A stretch of 64,000 nucleotides of DNA from CAMYLR01 sp039588915 (GTDB lineage Bacteria; Gemmatimonadota; Gemmatimonadetes; JACCXV01; JAHWKZ01): NCBI GenBank assembly GCA_039588915.1, contig JBDGYV010000003.1, positions 6,525-70,524 on the forward strand, read 5' to 3'. Below, one piece after another: positions 7,360 to 14,785 of the stretch. The translations under genes and the position numbers were made by a program. A model generated the notes under the pieces. The model saw nothing but the letters and a program-made list of their open reading frames with translations, was not told the DNA's origin and made no database searches. The first letter of the stretch is position 1. The number at the start of each line of letters is the position of its first letter.

Positions 7360-8955
7360 CTAGACGCCGACTGTGGGTCTGGCCTCTGGAATCAGGACCG
7401 TGTCATGCTGTTGCCCCGGATCGGTCTCCGGGTAGGTGAGCGTGTGATGTAGGCCACGGCTCTCGCGACGCCGCTGTGCCGATTCGACGATGATCTGAGC
7501 CACCTGGAACAAGTTGATCACCTCTCCCATCTCCGGGACCGTCGAGAAGTTCGGTATGCGACCCCCGAGTTCCCCTAGCTGGCGCGCGGCGCGTGCCAAC
7601 CCGTCGTCGTCCCTGACGATGCCTGCGCCGCCCCACAAAATGTCGCCGATCTCGGCACGCAACTGAGCGGCCGAACTCTCAACAGGTGGCGTTGATGCCA
7701 TGACCGGTGGGTCGCCGACGTCCGCGATGTGCTCTCCTAGCACATCTCGGGTCACCTCAGCGGCCCGCGCAGCAAAGACGACCGCTTCCAAGAGCGAGTT
7801 TGAAGCCAACCGATTGGCACCATGAACCCCCGTGCACGCCACTTCACCAGCTGCGAGAAGAGCGTGAATACCGGTTCGTCCCCATAAATCGGTTTGGACC
7901 CCGCCGCACATGTAATGCGCGGCCGGCACAACGGGGAGCATATCATCAGGAGGGTCGAGGCCTCGCTCCCGACATGTCGCCAAGATGTTAGGGAATCGCT
8001 CCTCGAACGTTTGGCGCGAGATCGGGCTGCAATCGAGCCAAACGTGGCTCGCCCCGGTGGTCCTCATCTCAGCGTCAATGGCCCGCGCCACCTCGTCCCT
8101 TGGGGAGAGTTCGGCGGTTCCGTGGCTCTGCATGAACGGGTGACCATCGAGATTGCGCAGGATGGCTCCCTCGCCACGGACGGTCTCACTGATCAGAAAT
8201 GGCCTCTCATCAACGGGGTATAGCCCTGTCGGGTGAAACTGGATGAACTCCATGTTGGCCACCGCCGCTCCGGCCCGGTAAGCCATCGCGATGCCATCGC
8301 CGGTCGCAATCGATGGGTTTGTCGTGAACCGATAGGCCTGACCGCACCCGCCGGTGGCCATGTAGGTCACACGGGCGCGGACCGCCACCAGCTCGCCCCC
8401 GTGGCGGTCAACGACGACTGCGCCAACGCACCGCGGTCCACGTTCCGACTCCGTGACCCACAGGTTCAGTGCGAAATAGTGCTCGTGAATCCTCACACCC
8501 GCCCGATCCGCAGCATCAAGGAGTCCGTTTTCTATCGCCCGACCGGTGAGATCGTCGGCGCGCACGATCCGCCGCGCCGAGTGACCCCCTTCTCGAGCCA
8601 GAGAGAGCTCAGTCGGATCGCCCGCTGAGTAGCTGAAGCGAACCCCGTAATCGATAAGCTCGCGCACCCGGGTCGGTCCCTCCTCGACCACCAGCCGTAC
8701 CGCGTCAGCGTTACACAAACCGTCGCCAGCGTGCATCGTATCGGTGATGTGCGCATCAAAGGAATCGGCGGGATCCATAACCGCGGCGATACCACCCTGC
8801 GCGTAGTTGGTGTTGGCCTCAGAGTCTTCCTTCTTGGTGATCACCGTTACAGTGCCGTGCACCGCCGCTTTGATGGCATATGAGAGACCCGCGATACCGC
8901 TCCCGAGAACCAACACGTCGGTCTCCAAAACTCGGTCCGTAGCGCGGGCGTTCAT
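7360..8955 (-). CDS. nadB: L-aspartate oxidase
   Basis: 531 residues. FAD-binding GSGIAGLSYA at the N-terminus, the NYAQGGIAAV motif, FHPTGLYP and the ANRLASNSLLEAVVFA C-terminal FAD contact are all present. It oxidises L-aspartate to iminoaspartate, the first step of de novo NAD synthesis; nadA and nadC are not in the window. The ATG overlaps the lpxK stop (ATGA), so it is translated as part of the lipid A operon, an unusual partner that is probably only co-transcribed. Confidence 0.97.
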   Translation of the reverse strand: MNARATDRVLETDVLVLGSGIAGLSYAIKAAVHGTVTVITKKEDSEANTNYAQGGIAAVMDPADSFDAHITDTMHAGDGLCNADAVRLVVEEGPTRVRELIDYGVRFSYSAGDPTELSLAREGGHSARRIVRADDLTGRAIENGLLDAADRAGVRIHEHYFALNLWVTESERGPRCVGAVVVDRHGGELVAVRARVTYMATGGCGQAYRFTTNPSIATGDGIAMAYRAGAAVANMEFIQFHPTGLYPVDERPFLISETVRGEGAILRNLDGHPFMQSHGTAELSPRDEVARAIDAEMRTTGASHVWLDCSPISRQTFEERFPNILATCRERGLDPPDDMLPVVPAAHYMCGGVQTDLWGRTGIHALLAAGEVACTGVHGANRLASNSLLEAVVFAARAAEVTRDVLGEHIADVGDPPVMASTPPVESSAAQLRAEIGDILWGGAGIVRDDDGLARAARQLGELGGRIPNFSTVPEMGEVINLFQVAQIIVESAQRRRESRGLHHTLTYPETDPGQQHDTVLIPEARPTVGV

Positions 8956-10100
8956 CGTGGGCTCGAAACCATCACGTCCGCTACGAGCCTCTTCAGCAGC
9001 TCGGGATCCGAGGGCTCCAGCCTCCTACGAAGCACACCTACCGGTCGGTCATCGAACCACTCGGGTCGACACTTGATCGCGTCTTTCTCGGTGACAACAA
9101 ACGGTGCATCGCGGTGCTTGACCAATAGCGCGGCGATGTCGATCTCCGTAAAGCGATGATGGTCAGGAAAAGCGACCACTTTTGTCGGCGACAAACCGGC
9201 ATCCTCGGCGAATCGGGCCACTGAAACCGGGTCGGCTACGGCGGCAACAACGATCACCCTCCGATCGGCGACCTCAAACCGTCCCTCGCCTCCAGCCAGC
9301 CATCCCGCCAAGTCGACGGTGCCAGCGTCTCGCCACTGGGTCGCAGTCCCGGGTGCGTGCTCCCACCAGGAAGCCAGTGCGCGGCCGATCGACCCTGGTG
9401 GCCAGGCGCGTGTTCGGGGATCGACGCCGTTAACGACCCAGGCCCCGCGGGGCGGTCTCCACGATGGCCGTTGACGAAGCGGCCCGGAGGGCACGCACTT
9501 GGCTGGTGCTACCAGATCACGACCCGCAAACGCGATCAGATCCAGCTCCCGGGCAACTTTCCGGTATTGCAATCCGTCATCGAGCAGGAATAGGTCGGGA
9601 TCAGTCGCTGCCGACACCGCCTGCGCAGCAGCTAGACGATCGGCACCCACACCCACCCACGCGCCAGCCCGCGCGAGCAGCGCTGGCTCATCGCCGATCG
9701 CCGCCACGTCGACTGAGGTATCTCCGGGCTTCACCACGGCGACATCGTTCGCGCCACGCCCGTAGCCACGCGACAGCACCGCCACGCGGATCTGGCTGGC
9801 CAACCCTTGGGTGATCAGCCAATGAACCAGTGGCGTTTTTCCCCCACCACCCAGCGTGACATTGCCGACGCTTATCGTCGGGGCACCGAGACGGACAGCG
9901 GGCTCATCACTCTTCAGCCGACGATCGGCGGCAATCGCCCACCCCGAAGCAATTGGAGTGGCGAGCCCACGAAACGCGGCACCCAACGCGCCACCCTCGC
10001 CGTAGAGGGTCTGGCGCGCCCAACCATACGCGGCTGAGCGTTCGACGACCGTTGGCCCGCCGATGGGAAACGGGGCCGGTCGCTCTGATCTAGGGGTCAT
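8952..10100 (-). CDS. lpxK: Tetraacyldisaccharide 4'-kinase
   Basis: 382 residues. The P-loop region reads SVGNVTLGGGGKTPLVHW, with the GGxGKTP core typical of LpxK, followed by LSRGYGR and LLDDGLQY. It phosphorylates the 4' position of the lipid A disaccharide at the inner membrane. Family members usually begin with a membrane-associated helix; the first ~45 residues here would hold it. The ATG overlaps the upstream acyltransferase stop (ATGA). Confidence 0.95.
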   Translation of the reverse strand: MTPRSERPAPFPIGGPTVVERSAAYGWARQTLYGEGGALGAAFRGLATPIASGWAIAADRRLKSDEPAVRLGAPTISVGNVTLGGGGKTPLVHWLITQGLASQIRVAVLSRGYGRGANDVAVVKPGDTSVDVAAIGDEPALLARAGAWVGVGADRLAAAQAVSAATDPDLFLLDDGLQYRKVARELDLIAFAGRDLVAPAKCVPSGPLRQRPSWRPPRGAWVVNGVDPRTRAWPPGSIGRALASWWEHAPGTATQWRDAGTVDLAGWLAGGEGRFEVADRRVIVVAAVADPVSVARFAEDAGLSPTKVVAFPDHHRFTEIDIAALLVKHRDAPFVVTEKDAIKCRPEWFDDRPVGVLRRRLEPSDPELLKRLVADVMVSSPR

Positions 10101-10792
10101 CCCGAAAGGGTCGCTCGACTGCGTCGCTCTACCCGGCGTGGTTGCTCGGTGAGCTCGCTCTCCAGCTGCCTATGGAGGGCACAGAGCCGAATGCCGAGCT
10201 CCCGGCTCGCGCTCACTCGTTCACCGGCCGCCTTCGCGACCCGAACCGCGCTTCCGTAGCGGACGCAGACACGAGCCCCGGGCCATGGGATCTCGAACCG
10301 ATCCCACGACTCGACACGCCTGCAGGGTCGAGCGGCAGCAGCGACCGGCACCAGCGCGTGGCCGGTCCTGCGTGCCAGCGCCACCGCACCGGGCAGCACG
10401 CTATGGATATCGGTGTGAGCGTCAGGGGTAAGCGCCAGATCCCCTCCGGCAGCAGCGTGACGCAGCATTGCGCGAAACCCGGCCACCGGCGCCCGACGCC
10501 GAGAGCCGCGGATCGGGACATACCCGAGCGGCCCGACGATCTTGGCTGCCATAACGCCATCCGGATGACTGGACACGAGCACGCCAACGTCCTTCCCGGC
10601 GTGGAGAGCCGCCAGTTCGAGCATCCGTCCGTGCCAGAAGCAGAAGATGACGCCGCGATCCTCGTCCCGTACCGCCTGTAGGTGCTCGAGGCCGGTCACG
10701 TCTACCCGCCACGTGCTAGACAGCGCTTTAACAAAGCGAGCCACGAACCAACCGCTATTGCTGGCCAGAAACCGAAGACGAGGACGGCTCAC
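10097..10792 (-). CDS. DUF374-family lysophospholipid acyltransferase-like protein
   Basis: 231 residues from a GTG whose first bases overlap the TGA of the upstream 44-aa ORF (GTGA), with GGGAG six bases before it; a longer frame exists but runs antiparallel to this coupling. Motifs of DUF374: FCFWHGRMLEL, LVSSHPDGVMAAKI, PIRGSRRR, TPDAHTD and SWDRFEIPWPGAR. DUF374 proteins are distant LPLAT-fold acyltransferases often found in LPS operons, where a role in late acylation or transfer is suspected. The usual TPDGPRGP segment is altered to TPDAHTDIHS. The position between lpxA and lpxK supports a lipid A role. Confidence 0.75.
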   Translation of the reverse strand: MSRPRLRFLASNSGWFVARFVKALSSTWRVDVTGLEHLQAVRDEDRGVIFCFWHGRMLELAALHAGKDVGVLVSSHPDGVMAAKIVGPLGYVPIRGSRRRAPVAGFRAMLRHAAAGGDLALTPDAHTDIHSVLPGAVALARRTGHALVPVAAAARPCRRVESWDRFEIPWPGARVCVRYGSAVRVAKAAGERVSASRELGIRLCALHRQLESELTEQPRRVERRSRATLSG

Positions 10793-10923
10793 TGAATTCT
10801 CCCGAGCATCCAGGTAGCAAGAATTATCGCGGCGAGCACTATCACCATCCAACGCGTTCTCACCCGCCTAGGTCGGTGCGGGGAGACGGCCTGGCGCTCC
10901 TTCCAGGCCTTGATGAGAACCAT
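10789..10923 (-). CDS. 44-aa single-pass membrane protein in the lipid A operon
   Basis: Reading from an ATG one base after the lpxA stop (TAG-G-ATG), a 44-codon frame ends in TGA overlapping the GTG of the DUF374 gene. The N-terminal ~24 residues are rich in Lys and Arg (KAWKERQ, RPRRVRTR) and are followed by a hydrophobic helix (WMVIVLAAIILATWML), then RIQ. That gives an N-in single transmembrane topology by the positive-inside rule. The exact fit between two genes, with overlap at one end and a one-base gap at the other, argues for a real translated gene. I recognise no homologue. It could stabilise or anchor a neighbouring lipid A enzyme. Confidence 0.65.
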   Translation of the reverse strand: MVLIKAWKERQAVSPHRPRRVRTRWMVIVLAAIILATWMLGRIQ

Positions 10924-10924
10924 C

Positions 10925-11710
10925 CTAAACTGTCACTCCCCGCTCGCTCTCGCTGATGAACGTGATAAAGCGAACGATCTCCGGGTAAGGATGAAGCTCA
11001 TCGTTGGATCGAGCCAACGCCTGAGTGATGTTGAGCTTGGAGTTAAAGAACAGCCGGTACGCTCGTTTGAGCTCGCTCTTTACGTTCTCCGGGAAACCGC
11101 GCCGATCGAGGCCGACGGAGTTGAGCCCGAACAAAGCCGCCGGGTCACCAGCCGCCTTGACGTAGGGCGGTACATCCTTCTGGATACGAGAGCACCCACC
11201 CACAAACGCGTGCGCGCCTATACGGACGAATTGATGAACTGGGGTCATCCCGCCAATGATGGCGTTCTCGTCTATGCTGACATGTCCAGCCAGGTTTACA
11301 GCATTTGACAGGATCACGCCGTCGCCTACGAGGCAATCGTGCGCAACATGCACGTACGCCATGAGCAAGCAGGCGTCACCGATGCTCGTGTATCCTTGCG
11401 CTAGGGTTCCGCGATTCACGGTGACGTACTCGCGAATCACCGTACGGTTGCCGATCACGCAAGTCGTCGGTTCGCCCTGGTACTTCAGATCCTGAGGATC
11501 GCTTCCGATGATTGCTCCGTAGTGGATCTTGCAGCGCTCGCCGATTGTCGTGTCACACTCTATCACTGCGTGCGCTGCTATTTGGGTACCAGCACCGATC
11601 GTGACCCCGGGGCCGATGATTGCGTATGGGCCGACGAAGACGTCAGCGCCGATTTCCGCACTTTCATCCACGATCGCAGTCGCGTGTATGGTTTCCGCTA
11701 CCGACTTCAT
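10925..11710 (-). CDS. lpxA: UDP-N-acetylglucosamine acyltransferase
   Basis: 261 residues from the ATG at 11710, which overlaps the lpxC/fabZ stop (ATGA); a longer frame upstream is antisense noise. Left-handed beta-helix hexapeptide repeats run from about residue 10 (IGADVFVGPYAIIGPGVTIGAG) to 190, with the catalytic-His region AYVHVAHDCLVGD and the helical C-terminal domain. It transfers a 3-hydroxyacyl chain from ACP to UDP-GlcNAc, the first step of lipid A synthesis. Confidence 0.96.
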   Translation of the reverse strand: MKSVAETIHATAIVDESAEIGADVFVGPYAIIGPGVTIGAGTQIAAHAVIECDTTIGERCKIHYGAIIGSDPQDLKYQGEPTTCVIGNRTVIREYVTVNRGTLAQGYTSIGDACLLMAYVHVAHDCLVGDGVILSNAVNLAGHVSIDENAIIGGMTPVHQFVRIGAHAFVGGCSRIQKDVPPYVKAAGDPAALFGLNSVGLDRRGFPENVKSELKRAYRLFFNSKLNITQALARSNDELHPYPEIVRFITFISESERGVTV

Positions 11711-13059
11711 TTCTCGACCAGTGTCGCCATCAGATCGGCTTCCGCAACCACCGTACCGTTGACTCGGGCCACACCACGCATCTTGCAATGTGCGCCGCGG
11801 CGTCGCACCATCTCGAGTTCGCACACGAGCTGATCTCCCGGCCGGACCGGATGTCTGAACCGAACGTTGTCCAGACCTGTGAAGTAAACGACTTTTTCCT
11901 CCGTGTCATCAACCAAGCTCATCAGAAGCAGGCCGCCTACCTGACCCATCGACTCGACGATCAGCACTCCAGGCATCACCGGGTGCCCAGGGAAATGACC
12001 TTGAAAGAACGGCTCACTTATCGTCACGTTCTTAATCCCGACAACGCGTTTTCCGTCTTCCATCTCGATGACCCGATCGACGAGTAGGAACGGATACCGA
12101 TGTGGGATCGTGTCGAGGATCTGCGACACGTCGAGCACTGTCTTCGAGGCTTGCTCGTGCGATGTCGCGACCGCCGGCTGCCTGCCAACATGCGGACCTG
12201 AGTTGTTCCCGCTTTCGGCCATCATTCGTCGCTTGAGGATCTGAACCAGCGCCAGGTGCGTTCGGTGACCGGAACGATGGGCGATGATGTGAGCCTGAAT
12301 GTCCACGTTGAGAACCTTCAGATCTCCAAGCAGATCCAGGATCTTATGGCGGACGAGCTCGGTAGGGAATCGGAGTCGTTCCTCGCTAAGGATCTCGTCA
12401 TCGCCGATAACGATCGCATTGCGCAGATTGCCACCCCTGATGAGACCGGCCTCCCTCAGCTGTTCGATCTCGGCCAAGAAGCCGAACGTTCGAGCGGGTG
12501 CGATCTCCTTTTCGAACGTATCTGGCGTGATCTCAAACGACTCGAACTGATGCTGGACGAGCGGGTGATCAAAATCGATCGAGAATGACACTTGTAAGCG
12601 ATCGGAAGGCAGCAGGGTAATCTCGACCCCGCCGTCCTCGTAGAAAATCGGCTCCTCGACGCGGTACCGCCTACGCTTGGCGTCGAGTTCGGTGAGGCCA
12701 GCTTCCTGGAGCACCTTCCAGAAGGGCAGGCTGGAGCCGTCCCCCACCGGCGGTTCGCTGGAATCGAGCTCAATCCGTAGATTGTCGATACCTCGCACGG
12801 CAAGCGCAGCGAGGACGTGCTCGATCGTGTGGACTTTGCTACCGTCGATCCCGATCGACGTCCCTCGCTCCACGCCGATTACGTGGTCAGGCTCAACAAC
12901 GATCTCTGGGTGTCCCTCGAGATCCACGCGCACAAACCGGATCCCAGTGTTCGCTTCCGCGGGAACAAACGTCATGTGACACTGGTTTCCGGTGTGAAGT
13001 CCCACCCCGCTATAGGTCACGGGATGCGCAATGGTGAGTTGCCGCTCGTTACTCGTCAT
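11707..13059 (-). CDS. lpxC/fabZ: Fused UDP-3-O-acyl-GlcNAc deacetylase and 3-hydroxyacyl-ACP dehydratase (LpxC-FabZ)
   Basis: 450 residues. The LpxC domain (1-~285) has the zinc ligands His81 (HTIEHVLAAL), His238 and Asp242 (HKILDLLGDL) and the HRSGHRTH stretch. After a low-complexity linker (~285-305), FabZ (306-450) carries HFPGHPVMPGVLIVE with its catalytic His and Glu. The two enzymes compete for 3-hydroxyacyl-ACP, lipid A against fatty-acid elongation, so one polypeptide fixes their ratio. Such fusions are known in Bacteroidetes and some related groups. No separate fabZ is seen in the fatty-acid operon near 54 kb, consistent with the fusion supplying it. Confidence 0.96.
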   Translation of the reverse strand: MTSNERQLTIAHPVTYSGVGLHTGNQCHMTFVPAEANTGIRFVRVDLEGHPEIVVEPDHVIGVERGTSIGIDGSKVHTIEHVLAALAVRGIDNLRIELDSSEPPVGDGSSLPFWKVLQEAGLTELDAKRRRYRVEEPIFYEDGGVEITLLPSDRLQVSFSIDFDHPLVQHQFESFEITPDTFEKEIAPARTFGFLAEIEQLREAGLIRGGNLRNAIVIGDDEILSEERLRFPTELVRHKILDLLGDLKVLNVDIQAHIIAHRSGHRTHLALVQILKRRMMAESGNNSGPHVGRQPAVATSHEQASKTVLDVSQILDTIPHRYPFLLVDRVIEMEDGKRVVGIKNVTISEPFFQGHFPGHPVMPGVLIVESMGQVGGLLLMSLVDDTEEKVVYFTGLDNVRFRHPVRPGDQLVCELEMVRRRGAHCKMRGVARVNGTVVAEADLMATLVEK

Positions 13060-13088
13060 ATCGATTCCGTGAGTTACCGGAGGTTCCT

Positions 13089-14111
13089 TTAAGATTTGGA
13101 TCTCACCTGGCGTTCCAGCGTCTTGATACGCTCGAACAACTCGGGGAGTCGGGAGAAAAGCGCATGCGCGCGCATTTGATCTCGATGGGATCGCGCCGGA
13201 TAACCTGAGTATTCGGCGTCTGCCGGGATGTCACCAATTACTCCTCCTTGAGCGCCAACCCGGGCGCGAGCACCGATCTTCACATGCCCTACGATTCCCA
13301 CCTGGCCGGCTAACATAGCGCTCTCCCCCACCTCTGTGCTGCCCGAGATACCGACTTGAGCAACTATGACAGCATTCTTACCTATTTGCACATTATGAGC
13401 AATGTGCACGAGGTTGTCAATCTTAACTCCGGACTCGATGACCGTCGCCCCAGCCGACCCGCGATCGATCGTCACGTTGGCACCGATTTCGACATCGTCA
13501 CCGATCGACAATCCACCCCGCTGGGGAACCTTGTAGTGCTGCCCCAGCTTGTCGGTCGCATAGCCGAAGCCGTCGGAGCCCAGCACGGCTCCACTCTGTA
13601 CGATGCAGCGCTTTCCGAGGCGCGTACCGCGATGCACCGTGACCCCGGAAAACAGTTGACTGCCATCTCCGATCTCGGTTCCCTCCTCAATGACGCACAG
13701 CGAGCCAATCACAACACCCGACCCTAGCGCCACCCCTGGACCGACGACGCAGCCGGGGCCAATCGAGACGTCGTTCGGAAGCGTGGTCGCCGGGTCCACT
13801 ATCACGGACGCATGCACGCCGAGCTCAACTGCGGGCGGGGGCAACAACAGGTCAACCGCGCGCGCAAACGACAGATAGGGGTTGTCGCTCCGCAACACAT
13901 TCTGCCCGTTGGGCTGGTAATCCTCGTCGACTACCAGCGCTCCGGCAGACGATGCCAAGGCTGCATCCAAGTACTTTGGGTTTGCGAGAAAAGAGAGATC
14001 CTCGGGGCCGGCGCCCTCGAGCGGGGCGACACCGCTCACCTCGATTGAGGGATCACCCTCCAGTCGGGCATCAATCGCCCTCGCCAGCTCACCCAGCGAG
14101 TACGATGGCAT
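13089..14111 (-). CDS. lpxD: UDP-3-O-(3-hydroxyacyl)-glucosamine N-acyltransferase
   Basis: 340 residues. An N-terminal uridine-binding domain (1-~95, GVAPLEGAGPEDLSFLANPKY) leads into a left-handed beta helix of hexapeptide repeats, with LVHIAHNVQIGKN holding the catalytic His and a short C-terminal helix. It adds the second acyl chain in lipid A synthesis. It sits 30 bp downstream of skp, in the common bamA-skp-lpxD order. Confidence 0.97.
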   Translation of the reverse strand: MPSYSLGELARAIDARLEGDPSIEVSGVAPLEGAGPEDLSFLANPKYLDAALASSAGALVVDEDYQPNGQNVLRSDNPYLSFARAVDLLLPPPAVELGVHASVIVDPATTLPNDVSIGPGCVVGPGVALGSGVVIGSLCVIEEGTEIGDGSQLFSGVTVHRGTRLGKRCIVQSGAVLGSDGFGYATDKLGQHYKVPQRGGLSIGDDVEIGANVTIDRGSAGATVIESGVKIDNLVHIAHNVQIGKNAVIVAQVGISGSTEVGESAMLAGQVGIVGHVKIGARARVGAQGGVIGDIPADAEYSGYPARSHRDQMRAHALFSRLPELFERIKTLERQVRSKS

Positions 14112-14141
14112 GCGGCCTCCAGGTAAACCGATGGAATTCCG

Positions 14142-14693
14142 TCAGTCCGAAGACGGCGCAACAGGCTCCGAAGCGCGGAGCTTCTGAATGACCTCCTCGG
14201 TGATGTTGAGTGCCGGGTCCCCGGCGACCAGAGCGCCGTCGTTCAGATCGAAGATCAACGAGTACTGCCCCTGTTGTCTCGTCTGATCGATCACCCGGTT
14301 TACGCGCTCGATAATCGGCTGCATGAGCTCGGCTTGACGCGTTCCAGCCTCTCCCTCAGGCCCAAACTTGCTCTGAAAGTACTCCTGCATCTCGCGCTCG
14401 AGCCTGAGCATCTCTTCCTGGCGCTCGATCTTCTTCTCCGGCGACAGAATCACCTCTTGGCGCTTGTACTCCTCAAAAAGCTCCTGCAGCCCCTGTTGTC
14501 TCTGCGCCAGCGAATCACGCCACTCATTGGCGGTACGATTGAACTCCTCGTTGGCCTCCGTGTATCCAGGCGCCTGCTTGATGACCGCGTCGGAGTCCAC
14601 GTAGGCGATCTTGAGCTCGCCACCCTGCGCCAGCGCGACTCCCGGCAAAAAAGCCAGCAACAGGGCCGCAAGAACGATCCTGGGTCTCGACAT
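14142..14693 (-). CDS. skp: Skp/OmpH-family periplasmic chaperone
   Basis: 183 residues from the ATG at 14693, which has GGAGGGA seven bases upstream; in-frame ATGs further up lack this. A signal peptide ends at about residue 21 (GVALAQ). The mature part starts with LKIAYVDSDAVIKQAPGY, then long Gln/Glu/Arg-rich helices (about 40-130) forming the OmpH coiled-coil arms. Skp-type trimers carry unfolded outer-membrane proteins through the periplasm to BamA, encoded just upstream. Confidence 0.88.
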   Translation of the reverse strand: MSRPRIVLAALLLAFLPGVALAQGGELKIAYVDSDAVIKQAPGYTEANEEFNRTANEWRDSLAQRQQGLQELFEEYKRQEVILSPEKKIERQEEMLRLEREMQEYFQSKFGPEGEAGTRQAELMQPIIERVNRVIDQTRQQGQYSLIFDLNDGALVAGDPALNITEEVIQKLRASEPVAPSSD

Positions 14694-14785
14694 GATGGAT
14701 TCCCTCCTCATCGGCATTATGATCAACATGAGAGTTTAACTTGTGCACACCCAATCTGCTGCCAACCGACGTCGGGAGCCGGGAC

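Noticed and set aside
10793..10852. Longer N-terminus for the DUF374 acyltransferase.
   Set aside because: These codons lie inside the 44-aa membrane ORF in another frame; the GTG with GGGAG and GTGA overlap is better.
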